From contig NZ_CANNDN010000001.1 in assembly GCF_947503465.1 (NCBI RefSeq), positions 930,001 to 994,000 of the forward strand: a stretch of DNA of 64,000 bases, in the 5' to 3' direction. Source of the DNA: an uncultured Tateyamaria sp. GTDB taxonomy: Bacteria > Pseudomonadota > Alphaproteobacteria > Rhodobacterales > Rhodobacteraceae. Every line of letters starts with the position of its first letter. Position 1 is the first letter of the stretch. The notes beneath the pieces are model-generated. The model saw only the letters and a list, made by a program, of their open reading frames with translations, ran no database searches and was not told the DNA's origin. The position numbers were made by a program, and so were the translations under genes. Of this stretch, positions 1 through 9,739 are shown piece by piece.

Positions 1-614
1 ATCGACCACGGCAAGCGCAACGGCACAAGGTTGCCCTTGTCCAGACGCGCCACGTGGCGCGCATCGGGGGCAAAATAAGGATCATAAAGAACGTAGACCC
101 GGGCCGCACACCGTGCCCCGTCAACGGCATCCAGATACGAGCCTGACCAGTCGCCCTGACGGAACCCATCATCATAGCGTGTCTCGAATGGCACGACGGA
201 TGGATCAAGATGCGTCTGTGGGACCAGCGCGACAATGCGGCACCCGGGCGCCGCGCGGGCAAAGGTCAACGCGCCGTAGCCACCCATGGAACTGCCGTAG
301 AACACGACCTCGGCAAAACGGTCGAAAAAACCATCGGCCTGCAGACCGTCGAACATCGCCCATACGTCGCTGTGCCGAAACCAGTCCGCTGGCCCTGCCA
401 TCATCACGCCCAGATGCGACGCCCCTATGCGATCCACAAATCCATATTCCCAAGGGTAGTGGGGGACCGGCGCATTGGCGCTTTCAAGGTTGTCGAAAGT
501 CACGACAAGTCGGTCGGTGCTCCGCTCGAAAAACAGCGCCAGATGGGCCGCCATGTCGTGAACAAAGCCCGTCGCGGCGGCTGCCGCCTCTTGATGTCGC
601 TCTTGCACGGCCAT
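1..614 (-). CDS. alpha/beta hydrolase-like protein, C-terminus beyond window edge
   Basis: This frame is open from an ATG at 614 down to the first base of the window, so only about 204 N-terminal residues are visible. A nucleophile elbow of the GxSxG type (YGSSMGGYGAL, Ser near residue 109) indicates an alpha/beta hydrolase fold. Further on, the stretch VALVPQTHLDP resembles a Rhodobacterales family that is often mislabelled phosphoadenosine phosphosulfate reductase. No signal peptide is seen, so it is probably cytoplasmic. Its substrate cannot be told. It follows pntB on the same strand, but the terminator at about 661-691 lies between them, so it is probably transcribed separately. Confidence 0.75.
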   Translation of the reverse strand, partial: MAVQERHQEAAAAATGFVHDMAAHLALFFERSTDRLVVTFDNLESANAPVPHYPWEYGFVDRIGASHLGVMMAGPADWFRHSDVWAMFDGLQADGFFDRFAEVVFYGSSMGGYGALTFARAAPGCRIVALVPQTHLDPSVVPFETRYDDGFRQGDWSGSYLDAVDGARCAARVYVLYDPYFAPDARHVARLDKGNLVPLRLPWS

Positions 615-660
615 GTCGGCATTTGGCCCCGACCATCACCGAAACGCAATTGCGCGATGA

Positions 661-691
661 AAAAAAGGCGGGCCCGTTGACCCGCCTTTTT
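661..691 (-). terminator. Rho-independent terminator downstream of pntB
   Basis: A perfect 6-bp stem (GGCGGG/CCCGCC, loop CCCGTTGA) is flanked by six A on the left and five T on the right. It can therefore terminate in both directions. It lies about 40 bases after the pntB stop on the minus strand. Confidence 0.85.
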
Positions 692-730
692 CTTCAGTCG
701 CAGCGCAAGGATACCCTGCGCGTCAAATCG

Positions 731-2227
731 TCAGTCGATCATCGGCAACAGCTTGTCGATCGACGCCTTTGCATCGCCATAGAACATGCGCGTGTTCTCT
801 TTGAAGAACAGCGGGTTTTCGATACCAGAGTAGCCCGTGCCTTGGCCACGCTTGGACACAAATACCTGCTTGGCCTTCCAGCATTCAAGCACTGGCATCC
901 CGGCGATGGGGCTGTTCGGATCGTCCTGCGCGGCCGGGTTCACGATGTCGTTCGAACCGATGACGATGGCGACATCCGTGTCAGGGAAATCGTCGTTGAT
1001 CTCGTCCATCTCCAGCACGATGTCATAAGGTACCTTGGCTTCGGCAAGCAGCACGTTCATGTGGCCGGGCAGACGACCGGCAACGGGGTGGATGGCGAAC
1101 CGCACCTCTTTGCCGGCCGCACGCAACTTGCGTGTCAGTTCGGCCACGCCTTGCTGGGCTTGCGCCACGGCCATGCCGTAACCGGGGATGATGATGACGC
1201 TGTCCGCCTCGTTGAGCGCCGTGGCGACGCCATCCGCCTCGATGGCGATCTGTTCGCCTTCCACGGCCATCTGTTCACCCGCAGGACCACCAAAGCCACC
1301 CAGGATCACAGAGACGAAGGACCGGTTCATGGCCTTGCACATGATGTAGGACAGGATCGCACCGGACGAGCCGACAAGCGCGCCCACAACAATCAAGAGG
1401 TCGTTGCCGAGGCTGAAGCCGATGGCCGCCGCCGCCCAGCCTGAATAGCTGTTCAGCATTGACACAACGACAGGCATGTCAGCCCCGCCGATACCCATGA
1501 TCAAGTGCCAGCCGATGAACAGCGCCAGCAGCGTCAGCAGGATCAGGGACAGCACGCTGCCTGTGCTGAAATAGACGATGGCAAGCACCAGCGACGCAGC
1601 CGCAGCAGACGCGTTCAGGATATGGCCGCCTGGCAGCTTGGTGGCGGAACTGTCGACCTTGCCCGACAGCTTGCCCCAGGCCACGTAAGAGCCTGTGAAG
1701 GTGACGGCGCCAATCCAGATGCCCAGGACCAGTTCAATCTGCAGGATCGTGATCTCGACGGATGTCTTCTTGGCAATCAACTGGCCAAAGGCCGAAAGCG
1801 GTTCAAGCACCGACTTTTCAACCGACTGGACCCATTGGCCGTCTACGATCGCACCCCCCAAAGCGGCCCCGTTCTCGGCCAGATGATGGTCCACAAAGCC
1901 GATCATGATATGTGCATTGAAGCCGATGAAGACAGCGGCCAGACCGACCAGCGCGTGCATCCCCGCCACAAGCTCGGGCATCTGCGTCATCTCGACCTTG
2001 GTGGCAAGTTGATAGCCAACGGCAGCGCCGCCCGCGATCAGCACCAGTGACAACAGCCACAGGCCGTGACCGGGGCCGATCAGTGTCGCCACAACGGCGA
2101 TGAACATGCCCACGATGCCGTACCAGACGGCCCGCTTGGCGCTTTCCTGACCGGACAGACCGCCCAAGCTCAGAATGAAAAGAACAGCCGCAACAACATA
2201 GGCGGCAGTGGTAAATCCGAGTTCCAT
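731..2227 (-). CDS. pntB: NAD(P) transhydrogenase subunit beta
   Basis: This is the membrane and NADP(H)-binding subunit of proton-translocating transhydrogenase, which uses the proton gradient to make NADPH from NADH. At 498 aa it has the usual length. About the first 270 residues are hydrophobic segments (domain II). The C-terminal third is the NADP-binding domain III, with the [10 protein letters not shown] motif after IIIP. The ATG at 2227 is preceded by AAGGAG at good spacing and lies 12 bases after pntA, so the two form an operon. A strong hairpin terminator follows the stop. Confidence 0.97.
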   Translation of the reverse strand: MELGFTTAAYVVAAVLFILSLGGLSGQESAKRAVWYGIVGMFIAVVATLIGPGHGLWLLSLVLIAGGAAVGYQLATKVEMTQMPELVAGMHALVGLAAVFIGFNAHIMIGFVDHHLAENGAALGGAIVDGQWVQSVEKSVLEPLSAFGQLIAKKTSVEITILQIELVLGIWIGAVTFTGSYVAWGKLSGKVDSSATKLPGGHILNASAAAASLVLAIVYFSTGSVLSLILLTLLALFIGWHLIMGIGGADMPVVVSMLNSYSGWAAAAIGFSLGNDLLIVVGALVGSSGAILSYIMCKAMNRSFVSVILGGFGGPAGEQMAVEGEQIAIEADGVATALNEADSVIIIPGYGMAVAQAQQGVAELTRKLRAAGKEVRFAIHPVAGRLPGHMNVLLAEAKVPYDIVLEMDEINDDFPDTDVAIVIGSNDIVNPAAQDDPNSPIAGMPVLECWKAKQVFVSKRGQGTGYSGIENPLFFKENTRMFYGDAKASIDKLLPMID

Positions 2228-2239
2228 TGCGCCTACTCC

Positions 2240-3814
2240 TTAGGATTTCTGGAACATGGCGAGCATGCGCCGTGTCACGAGGAAGCCGCCGAAAATATTG
2301 ATCGACGCCATAAAGACCCCAAAGATCGACAGGAAGGTAATGACCCCCGACGTTGATCCAATCTGGATCAGCGCCCCCAGGATCACGATTGAGGAAATCG
2401 CGTTGGTCACGGCCATCAGCGGCGTGTGCAGGCTGTGTGCCACACCCCAGATGACCTGGAAGCCGATGAACACGCTCAGCACAAAGACGATGAAATGCTG
2501 CATGAAGCTGGCAGGCGTATAAAGGCCAGCCAGCAGGATCAGTGCCCCACCGATGGCCAGCAATGTGACCTGGTTCTTGGTCTGCGCCTTGAACGCCGCC
2601 GTCTCGGCCGCACGCTTTTCCTCGGGCGTCAGTTCCTTGGCCGCCTCCTTCTTGGGGGCCGCGGCGATCGCGGCCACCTTGGGTGGCGGCGGCGGGAAGG
2701 TGACGTGTTGCCCATGGGCAATGGTCGCCCCGCGGATCACGTCATCTTCCATGTCGTGGTCGATCACGCCGTCTTTTTCCGGCGTCAGGTCCGTCATCAG
2801 GTGACGGATGTTCGTTGCATAGAGGCTGGAGGCCTGCGTTGCCATCCGGCTGGGGAAGTCGGTGTAGCCGATGATGGTCACGCCATTCTCGGTCACGATC
2901 TTCTCGTCCATGACGGTCAGCTTGCAGTTGCCGCCCTTTTCGGCCGCCAGGTCCACAATGACCGACCCTGGCTTCATCGAGGCGACCATGTCTTCGGTCC
3001 ACAGCTCGGGTGCTTCGCGGTTGGGGATCAGGGCCGTCGTTATGACAATGTCCACCTCCGGCGCCAGTTCACGGAACTTTGCAAGCTGCGCTTCGCGGAA
3101 TTCGGGCGACGAGACGGAAGCGTATCCACCCGAGGAAGAACCATCCTGCTGTTCTTCTTCGAAGTCGAGATAGACAAATTCGGCGCCCATGGATTCGACC
3201 TGTTCGGCCACTTCGGGGCGCACGTCGAAGGCGTAGGTGATGGCACCCAGCGACGTTGATGTCCCGATGGCGGCCAGACCCGCAACACCCGCACCCACAA
3301 CCAGAACCTTGGCCGGGGGCACCTTGCCCGCCGCCGTGATCTGGCCGGTAAAGAAGCGGCCAAAATTGTTGCCTGCCTCGATCACCGCGCGATAGCCCGC
3401 AATGTTCGCCATGGACGACAGCGCGTCCATCTTCTGGGCGCGGGAAATCCGAGGGATCATTTCCATGGCGATGACGGTCGCGCCCTTCTTGGCGGCACTC
3501 GCCATCTTTGCCTCGTCCGCGACGGGGCTGAAAAACGAGATCAGCGTCTGCCCTTCGCGCAGCCGCTTCATCTCGGTCGCGTCCGGCACACGGACCTTGG
3601 CGACCACGTCGGCAGCTTTCCATAAGGCCGCAGCGGTCTTGACCACCTCAACGCCAGCAGCCTTGTAATCGGCATCGGCAAAACCCGCCTCGGCGCCCGC
3701 GCCCGTTTCAACCACACAAGTATGGCCAAGTTTTTGCAAGGCGGCGGCGCTGTCAGGCGTCATGGCGACGCGGCGCTCTCCTTCAAATATCTCTTTTGGT
3801 GTTCCGATCTTCAT
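2240..3814 (-). CDS. pntA: NAD(P) transhydrogenase subunit alpha
   Basis: This is the NAD(H)-binding subunit of proton-translocating transhydrogenase. I chose the ATG at 3814 because the family starts with MKIGTPKEI; the upstream extension is not conserved. The 524-residue protein has an alanine dehydrogenase-like NAD domain with VGAGVAGLAAIG and the RMATQAS loop. A Pro/Ala/Lys-rich linker (FPPPPPK and following) leads to C-terminal membrane helices. The gene is therefore of the fused E. coli type, not split into pntAA and pntAB as in Rhodospirillum. pntB follows after 12 bases. Bases 3815-3960 upstream should hold the promoter, but I cannot pick convincing boxes. Confidence 0.97.
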   Translation of the reverse strand: MKIGTPKEIFEGERRVAMTPDSAAALQKLGHTCVVETGAGAEAGFADADYKAAGVEVVKTAAALWKAADVVAKVRVPDATEMKRLREGQTLISFFSPVADEAKMASAAKKGATVIAMEMIPRISRAQKMDALSSMANIAGYRAVIEAGNNFGRFFTGQITAAGKVPPAKVLVVGAGVAGLAAIGTSTSLGAITYAFDVRPEVAEQVESMGAEFVYLDFEEEQQDGSSSGGYASVSSPEFREAQLAKFRELAPEVDIVITTALIPNREAPELWTEDMVASMKPGSVIVDLAAEKGGNCKLTVMDEKIVTENGVTIIGYTDFPSRMATQASSLYATNIRHLMTDLTPEKDGVIDHDMEDDVIRGATIAHGQHVTFPPPPPKVAAIAAAPKKEAAKELTPEEKRAAETAAFKAQTKNQVTLLAIGGALILLAGLYTPASFMQHFIVFVLSVFIGFQVIWGVAHSLHTPLMAVTNAISSIVILGALIQIGSTSGVITFLSIFGVFMASINIFGGFLVTRRMLAMFQKS

Positions 3815-3960
3815 TCGAAGAACCCCCATCTGGTCGTGGCAGTCAGTTTCGGGCAAAACCCAAAGGCTATGTGGCGCAGCGCCGTGCGCTGTCCACTACC
3901 CAACCGCCGTCCGAGTTACAAGCAGCGCCCCTGCGTCATCCACGCAATATCTGCAAAAAT

Positions 3961-4428
3961 CTATACCCACCGACGCACTTTTTGTTCGTACCGCGCAAAT
4001 TCCGCGCGAAATTCGCGACGCATCCGGTCTTCTTCCGGGATGATGAACTGTTTTTCGATCCACCACACGAAAATGGGTACAAGGATCAGCGACGGCACCG
4101 CATCAAATCGCAGGATAAAACCCGCCAAGAGCAGCGCATCACCAAGGTAAATGGGGTTGCGCGTCCGGGCAAAAACGCCATCGGTGATCAGGCGCCTTGG
4201 CGTCTGGTGCGGTATGACGGTGGTCCTGTGGCGCCAGAAAGCCAAAAGGGCCGCCGCCATCAACAGCAACCCCGCCCCGATCATCAGCCCAGCCATCGCA
4301 TGGGTGACGGGATGATCGACGCTCATCCCCAGTGGCACGAAACGCCCCTGACACCACGCCACGAACAGGCAAAAGACAAGCCACACCGGCGGGATATGCA
4401 GAAGGTTGGTCACGATTGGCGAGCGCAA
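3961..4428 (-). CDS. isoprenylcysteine carboxyl methyltransferase-like membrane protein
   Basis: A small integral membrane protein of about 155 aa with roughly four hydrophobic segments. The motif GVFARTRNPIYLGDALLL is the signature of the ICMT/PEMT-like methyltransferase family, whose members methylate small or lipid substrates using S-adenosylmethionine. The bacterial substrate is unknown. The start is uncertain: the frame begins with TTG at 4428, and a GTG at 4413 is an alternative. No clear ribosome site is seen for either. It stands alone between pntA and a divergent SDR gene. Confidence 0.8.
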   Translation of the reverse strand: MRSPIVTNLLHIPPVWLVFCLFVAWCQGRFVPLGMSVDHPVTHAMAGLMIGAGLLLMAAALLAFWRHRTTVIPHQTPRRLITDGVFARTRNPIYLGDALLLAGFILRFDAVPSLILVPIFVWWIEKQFIIPEEDRMRREFRAEFARYEQKVRRWV

Positions 4429-4588
4429 AGGGTCATACGCGCCAGTTCAAGGCCAGCTTCCCTGCCCTGTCAACGCATGTCCGGTCCAGCGCATCCCATT
4501 GCCGCAGCACGCACACAAAGGTGATTGATGCTTTGGCACCATGGGCGCAATCTGGCGATGCTGCCACCGCCCAAGGGGATCCCACGCT

Positions 4589-5356
4589 ATGACCGACACC
4601 ACATCGCTTTCCGGCAAACACGCCCTTGTAACCGGGGGAGGCACGGGCATTGGCCTGGCCATCGCCCAAGCCCTTGCCGCACGGGGCGCTCAGGTGACCA
4701 TAACGGGCCGCAGGCAGGAGGTTTTGGACCAGGTTGCAGGCGACGGCGTGTTCGGTGTGGCGATGGACGTCCGGGACGAGGACGCCGTGAACGATACGGT
4801 TGCTGCCGTGACCAGGGCCCGCGGTCCCATCCAGATTTGCGTGCCCAATGCGGGCATCGCCGAAGGGCGCGCCGTGCACAAGACGGACCTTGAATTCTGG
4901 CGCAATATGATGGCGACCAATCTTGATGGTGCTTTTCTGACAATAAAAGCCTGCCTGCCGGGCATGCGCCAGACCGATTGGGGCCGGGTGATTGCAGTGT
5001 CCTCTATCGCGGGATTGCGCGGTCTGCCGGGGGCCGCGGCCTATGCGGCCTCGAAACACGGGCTGATCGGCCTGATCCGTTCCCTGAGCGAAGATTACAT
5101 GGGCCAACCCTACACCTTCAACGCGCTTTGCCCCGGCTATGTCGACACCCCCATCGTGGACCGCAATCAAGAGGCCATTGCGGAACGCACGGGTATGAGC
5201 AGCGAGGACGCCCGAAAGGTCATGATCAACGCCAACCGGCACAAGCGCCTGCTGGACGCGGATGAGGTCGCGGCCGCAGCACTCTGGCTCACTGGCCCCG
5301 GATCACAAAGCATCAACGGACAGTGCATCCAGATCTCGGGCGGGCAAACGGTATAG
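4589..5356 (+). CDS. short-chain dehydrogenase/reductase
   Basis: A 255-aa classical SDR oxidoreductase. The cofactor-binding GGGTGIG lies near residue 17, and the catalytic Ser (VSSIAG) and Tyr-x3-Lys (YAASKHG) are present. The C-terminus ends in the usual INGQCIQISGG-like strand. The ATG at 4589 is preceded by AAGGGGAT and matches the family start; the 16 upstream codons in frame are not family-like. The substrate is unknown; similarity in style to 3-hydroxyacyl or 3-hydroxybutyrate dehydrogenases is only a guess. It is transcribed toward the RAYT gene, with a hairpin between the two stops. Confidence 0.9.
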   Translation: MTDTTSLSGKHALVTGGGTGIGLAIAQALAARGAQVTITGRRQEVLDQVAGDGVFGVAMDVRDEDAVNDTVAAVTRARGPIQICVPNAGIAEGRAVHKTDLEFWRNMMATNLDGAFLTIKACLPGMRQTDWGRVIAVSSIAGLRGLPGAAAYAASKHGLIGLIRSLSEDYMGQPYTFNALCPGYVDTPIVDRNQEAIAERTGMSSEDARKVMINANRHKRLLDADEVAAAALWLTGPGSQSINGQCIQISGGQTV

Positions 5357-5376
5357 GGCGCAGGCCGCCTGCGTCC
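5356..5376. terminator. hairpin between convergent SDR and RAYT genes
   Basis: CGCAGG-CCG-CCTGCG, extended by three more pairs (one G-T), sits exactly between two convergent stops. There is no long T run. It could be a shared terminator or, given the adjacent RAYT gene, a REP-like palindrome. Confidence 0.45.
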
Positions 5377-5954
5377 TACGATGGCGCCGCCGCCACCGCA
5401 TCGCGCAACTTGCTGGGTGCACCTGTCGTGTGCGCCCGCAACGGTAGATGCATGGCACCGACCTGACCGCCAGGCACATAGTGCCCCCGCGCGACCGCGC
5501 GGTGTATCGACGAGTGCGGCCATTGCTCTGGTCGTTTCACCAACCCGGCCTGGACCGGGGCCGTCCAGATCATGTGCCGATGTGCCGCCAGGTCGTCTGC
5601 ATCCCGGATCGCATATTCCCAAAACCGGCGTTGCCACACGCCCTTTTCACCGGGGCGCAAGTGTTGCCCAGGCACAGCCGCGGGGGCGTCCACTGCCCGC
5701 GAAAAAAGGCTTTTGATCATGCGCCAGCGGACAGAGACATCCGCATCCCCATCCGGCAAGCGCCACAGCGTGTGGATCACATCGCCCAACACCACGATCT
5801 CGGAAATGTCGAACGGATACCGATCCTTGGTCTTGCGCATGGCCGCGCGCAACGGGTCGATCTCGCGTAGAAAGAGGTCCGTGCCGCGCGACGCGGCCCG
5901 CACGGTGAAGAAATAGGTGACATCGGGGCTGTCAGAGCAAACATAGCGAGGCAT
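5376..5954 (-). CDS. degenerate IS200-like (RAYT/Y1) transposase
   Basis: A 192-aa protein of the REP-associated tyrosine transposase family. Landmarks are YFFTV near residue 14, GVWQRRFWEYAIRD, and RPEQWPHSSIHR near the C-terminus. The usual HUH motif (DHxH in this family) reads DVIH here at residues 58-61, so the first metal-binding histidine is lost. The segment normally carrying the catalytic tyrosine (like YIHYNPVKHG) reads MIWTAPVQAG. The single-strand nuclease is therefore probably inactive, although the frame is fully intact. That could mean a recently dead or a domesticated protein. No inverted ends of a mobile element are evident. Confidence 0.8.
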   Translation of the reverse strand: MPRYVCSDSPDVTYFFTVRAASRGTDLFLREIDPLRAAMRKTKDRYPFDISEIVVLGDVIHTLWRLPDGDADVSVRWRMIKSLFSRAVDAPAAVPGQHLRPGEKGVWQRRFWEYAIRDADDLAAHRHMIWTAPVQAGLVKRPEQWPHSSIHRAVARGHYVPGGQVGAMHLPLRAHTTGAPSKLRDAVAAAPS

Positions 5955-5989
5955 GGCGTCACCCTGCCCCCGCCATGGTTAACGCACGC

Positions 5990-6769
5990 TTAAGCCGAGC
6001 GTAAAACCGGGCGCGCACGGCCCCCATCTGCCCAGTCACGGCACGCATCGCCAAAGGCTTCGAACAATGGGCGCGAAACGGAATCGCATTTCGCGTTCCA
6101 TTCGGGGTGCCATTGGACAGACAGGGTAAAGCCCGGTGCGCCATCAATATAGAGCGCCTCGGCGGTGCCGTCAGGCGCATGACCATCCACGATGACACGC
6201 GGTCCGGGATGCTTGATCCCCTGGCCGTGCAATGTGTTGGTGGGCACAGACTGACGCCCCATCAAACGGTGAAAGACACCGCCTTCGGAAAAGGTCACAT
6301 CGTGGCGCAGGGCAAACTTCTCTTCAAGCGTACCATCGGGGGGCATGCGGTGGTTGTCGCGGCCCGGCAGGTCCCGGATTTCCGGGTAAAGCGATCCGCC
6401 CATCGCCACGTTCACCTCTTGAAAGCCACGGCAAATGCCCAGGAAGGGCTGACCACGCTCAACGCAGGCCCGGATCAGGGGCAACGTCACCGCATCGCGG
6501 TTGCGATCGAAATCACCATGCGCTTCCGTGGGCGCCTCACCATACTCTTCCGGATGCACATTGGCCCGTCCGCCCGTGAACACGAAACCGGCGCAATGCT
6601 CCAACAGGTCGGAAATCCGCACCTTGTTCGGTTCGGCCGGAATCAGCATCGGCACACCTTCGGCCACATCTGCCACCGCCGAGATGTTTATCAGGCCCGC
6701 AGCCTGCACCTCGTACTCATCATTGATGACGTGGTGGTTCGAAATGATGCCGATAATGGGTCGGGCCAT
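5990..6769 (-). CDS. gamma-glutamyl-gamma-aminobutyrate hydrolase family (class I glutamine amidotransferase-like)
   Basis: A 259-aa protein of the peptidase C26/PuuD family, which hydrolyses gamma-glutamyl amides such as gamma-Glu-GABA in putrescine breakdown. The nucleophile motif GICRGFQE (Cys near residue 118) and the catalytic His in SVQWHPEWNA are both present, and FTGGRANVHPEEY is typical of the family. It is cytoplasmic. It lies 111 bases after glcG on the same strand and could be read from the same message, but there is no metabolic link I can show. No other putrescine genes are nearby, so the exact substrate is open. Confidence 0.88.
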   Translation of the reverse strand: MARPIIGIISNHHVINDEYEVQAAGLINISAVADVAEGVPMLIPAEPNKVRISDLLEHCAGFVFTGGRANVHPEEYGEAPTEAHGDFDRNRDAVTLPLIRACVERGQPFLGICRGFQEVNVAMGGSLYPEIRDLPGRDNHRMPPDGTLEEKFALRHDVTFSEGGVFHRLMGRQSVPTNTLHGQGIKHPGPRVIVDGHAPDGTAEALYIDGAPGFTLSVQWHPEWNAKCDSVSRPLFEAFGDACRDWADGGRARPVLRSA

Positions 6770-6880
6770 GGGGGTCCTCTGCGACGTTGCGTTTCAAGGG
6801 ATATACGCCACCGATGCGCGCCCAGACCAGAGAAACGCGCGCGCAAGGACCTGTGCGAAAAGCCGCAGGTGGGCCGTTGC

Positions 6881-7306
6881 CTAAATTTCAGCCGTCAGCG
6901 CGGCCGCTTCGATGCCGGCCACCGCTGCGGCGGCGTCGTTGTCTGACGTGTCGCCGGTGACGCCCACGGCCCCGATGACGGCACCCTTCCTGTCGCGCAC
7001 CAGCACACCGCCGGGCACCGGGACAACCTGCCCACCATAGACCCCGTTCACTGCCGCCATGAAATAGGCTTGCTGTTCCGCCCGCGCCATCTGCGCCGTT
7101 CCGGCAATGCCCAGCATCACGGCACCATAGGCCTTGCCCTGCGCGATCGCGAACCGACCCGGCGCGGCGCCGTCTTCGCGCTCGCAAGCCTGCACATGCC
7201 CACCGGCGTCCAGCACCACCACCGTCAGGGGCTTCAATTCCATCTGCCGCCCCTGCTCCAACGCCTTGCGAATGATGGTCCGCGCCTTGCGCAACGAAAT
7301 CGCCAC
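6881..7306 (-). CDS. glcG: GlcG/HbpS family protein
   Basis: A 141-aa protein of the GlcG/HbpS (DUF336, haem-degrading-like) family, with the motifs VVVLDAGGH, YGAVMLGI and GAVGVTGDTSDND. I chose the GTG at 7306 because GAGGAG lies just upstream and the protein then begins at the conserved ISLRKA; a frame open to 7339 adds a non-conserved tail. In many proteobacteria glcG sits with glycolate/glyoxylate genes, as here just after glcB. Its biochemical role is not settled. A repeat hairpin (7341-7391) separates it from glcB. Confidence 0.88.
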   Translation of the reverse strand: MAISLRKARTIIRKALEQGRQMELKPLTVVVLDAGGHVQACEREDGAAPGRFAIAQGKAYGAVMLGIAGTAQMARAEQQAYFMAAVNGVYGGQVVPVPGGVLVRDRKGAVIGAVGVTGDTSDNDAAAAVAGIEAAALTAEI

Positions 7307-7340
7307 GTCTCTATCTCCTCGAACGGGCCTGTCGCCCATG

Positions 7341-7391
7341 TTTCTTCCGACTGAAAATACGATCGGGGGTCTGGGGGCAGACAGCCCCCAG
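7341..7391 (-). repeat. dispersed hairpin repeat, copy A
   Basis: The plus strand reads TTTCTTCCGACTGAAAATAC, then GGGGGT, then a perfect 8-bp stem CTGGGGGC/GCCCCCAG with loop AGACA. On the minus strand the order is stem, ACCCCCG, TATTTT. It sits directly after the glcB stop and may act as a terminator. Three related copies occur at 15001, 17655 and 52029. Confidence 0.8.
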
Positions 7392-7408
7392 GTCTCTCAA
7401 CCCGGTAT

Positions 7409-9550
7409 TCAGGCCGCTTTGACGTCCAAACGGCGCGCATGCAAGACCGGCTCGGTATAGCCCGAGGGCTGCACACGGCCCTTCAGCACCAGTTCGCACG
7501 CGGCCTGGAACGCCACGCCATCAAATCCGGGCGCCATCGGTGTATATGTTGCGTCGCCTGCATTCTGACGATCCACCACTTCCGCCATCTTCTTCATGGC
7601 TGCCATCACCTGATCCGCGCTCACCACGCCGTGGTGCAACCAGTTCGCCATCGCCTGGGCAGAGATCCGGCAGGTCGCGCGATCCTCCATCAGGCCGACA
7701 TCGTTGATGTCGGGCACCTTGGAACAGCCCACACCCGCGTCCACCCAACGCACCACATACCCAAGGATACCTTGGGCGTTGTTTTCCATCTCGCGGGCAA
7801 TCTCCTCGGACGAGAAGTTGCGGCCGACCGCCACGGGAATGGTCAGCAAGTCTTCAAGCGTTCCCCGCGCACCGCCCGCGCGCAATTCCTCCTGCCGTTC
7901 CATCACATCGACCTTGTGGTAATGCGTGGCGTGCAAGGTTGCGGCCGTGGGCGATGGCACCCAGGCACAGGTGGCACCCGACTGCGGATGACCGATCTTG
8001 GCCTCCAGCATCTCGGCCATACGGTCGGGCATGGCCCACATCCCCTTGCCGATCTGCGCACGGCCCTTCAGACCGCAGGCCAGGCCGATATCCACATTGC
8101 GATCCTCATAGGCCGCGATCCAGGCCGCGCCCTTCATCTCGCCCTTGGGGATCATCGGTCCGGCTTCCATCGAGGTATGAATTTCGTCTCCGGTCCGGTC
8201 CAGGAACCCGGTGTTGATGAAGGCCACCCGCGCCTTGGCGGCCCGGATACATTCCTTGAGGTTGGCAGACGTGCGCCGCTCCTCATCCATGATGCCCAGC
8301 TTCACCGTATTTGCGGACAGGCCCAGGACTTTCTCAACGCGGCTGAAAATCTCGTCGGCAAACGCCACTTCCGCAGGCCCGTGCATCTTCGGCTTCACGA
8401 CATAAACGGATCCGCACACCGAATTGCGCAATCCGTCCGTCTTTTGCAGATCGTGCATGGCGATCAGCGTGGTGATCATGGCGTCCATCAGCCCTTCACC
8501 GACCTCATGGCCGTCACGGTCATGGATGGCCGGGTTGGTCATCAGGTGGCCGACATTCCGAACCAGCATCAGGCTCCGCCCCTTCAGCGTCAACGGCGTC
8601 CCGTCAGGCGCGGTATAGGTGCGGTCAGGGGCCATGCGGCGCGTCATCACCTTGCCACCCTTGTCAAAGCTCTCTTCGAGGTCGCCCTTCATCAGGCCCA
8701 GCCAGTTGCCGTAGGCCAGCACCTTGTCTTCGGCATCCACAGCCGCAACGCTGTCTTCGCAATCCATGATCGTGGACAGGGCCGATTCCAGGTTCACGGC
8801 AGACATCCCGGCGGGGTCCGATGCACCGATCACGTCGTTGCGGTCCACAACGATCTCGATCGCGAGGTGATTGTTGCGGAACAAGAAGGTCTGTGCCTCT
8901 TCATTGCCGCCGTGGCCAAGAAACTGATCGGGGTCCGCAAGGGACGGCCCGCCCAGGTCCAGTACGCCATCGGTCACCGACAGGGTCGTGACGTCCGTCC
9001 ATGCCTTCCCGTTCAGCGGCAGGGCCGCGTCAAGGAACGCCTTGGCCCAGGCAATCACACGTGCACCGCGGGCCGCGTCGTAACCACCGGCCCGAGGCAG
9101 GTCGCCCAGCGCATCTGTTCCGTACAGCGCATCATAGAGGTTGCCCCAGCGCGCATTGGCCGCGTTCAACGCAAAGCGGGCATTCATGATCGGAACCACC
9201 AACTGCGCACCCGGCGTGGCGGCGATTTCCGGGTCCACATTTGCGGTCTCGATCTCGAAATCCGGCCCCTCCGGCACAAGATATCCTATGTCTTCCAAAA
9301 AGGCGCGGTAGGCCGCAGGATCATGCGCATTGGTGCGGTGTGCGACATGCCAGGCGTCAATCTTGGCCTGAATGTCCTCGCGCTTGGCCAGAAGGGCCCG
9401 GTTCTTGGGGCCCAAATCATGGACCAGCGCCGAAAAGCCAGCCCAGAAATCGGCCGAAGCGACACCCGTGCCCGGCAAGGCGCGGGCTTCGATGAAGTCG
9501 GCCAGACTGTCTGCGACCTTCAGATCGCTGCGGTCCACATAGGTTGTCAT
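7409..9550 (-). CDS. glcB: malate synthase G
   Basis: A 713-aa enzyme, close to the usual length of malate synthase G. It condenses glyoxylate with acetyl-CoA to malate in the cytoplasm, feeding C2 carbon into the TCA cycle. Family blocks are visible: [25 protein letters not shown] N-terminal sequence, [53 protein letters not shown] and a C-terminal [15 protein letters not shown] segment. The ATG at 9550 follows AAAGGGAC. A palindrome about 75-95 bases upstream is a likely operator. glcG follows downstream. Confidence 0.97.
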   Translation of the reverse strand: MTTYVDRSDLKVADSLADFIEARALPGTGVASADFWAGFSALVHDLGPKNRALLAKREDIQAKIDAWHVAHRTNAHDPAAYRAFLEDIGYLVPEGPDFEIETANVDPEIAATPGAQLVVPIMNARFALNAANARWGNLYDALYGTDALGDLPRAGGYDAARGARVIAWAKAFLDAALPLNGKAWTDVTTLSVTDGVLDLGGPSLADPDQFLGHGGNEEAQTFLFRNNHLAIEIVVDRNDVIGASDPAGMSAVNLESALSTIMDCEDSVAAVDAEDKVLAYGNWLGLMKGDLEESFDKGGKVMTRRMAPDRTYTAPDGTPLTLKGRSLMLVRNVGHLMTNPAIHDRDGHEVGEGLMDAMITTLIAMHDLQKTDGLRNSVCGSVYVVKPKMHGPAEVAFADEIFSRVEKVLGLSANTVKLGIMDEERRTSANLKECIRAAKARVAFINTGFLDRTGDEIHTSMEAGPMIPKGEMKGAAWIAAYEDRNVDIGLACGLKGRAQIGKGMWAMPDRMAEMLEAKIGHPQSGATCAWVPSPTAATLHATHYHKVDVMERQEELRAGGARGTLEDLLTIPVAVGRNFSSEEIAREMENNAQGILGYVVRWVDAGVGCSKVPDINDVGLMEDRATCRISAQAMANWLHHGVVSADQVMAAMKKMAEVVDRQNAGDATYTPMAPGFDGVAFQAACELVLKGRVQPSGYTEPVLHARRLDVKAA

Positions 9551-9623
9551 TGGCGGGTCCCTTTCGGCCTGAGATGCGAGTCGGCGACAGGCTTAGAGAA
9601 AAAGTTTCCTATCGTAAACATCA

Positions 9624-9644
9624 TTGGTCAAATAATTTTACCAA
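9624..9644. promoter_or_regulatory. palindromic operator candidate upstream of glcB
   Basis: Arms TTGGTcAAAT and ATTTtACCAA flank a single central A. They are symmetric apart from one pair. The outer TGGT/ACCA halves are like those of FadR/GlcC-type GntR operators. It lies about 75 bases before the glcB start in an AT-rich stretch. The assignment to a regulator is inference. Confidence 0.5.
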
Positions 9645-9739
9645 AGCAGTGCAGATGCACAGAAACTCCGCAAAGCGGTGCTGTCACCAGCCCAAGAAAG
9701 CGGCGATCATATTTTACAATATCTGAGAGTGCCGGCGGT

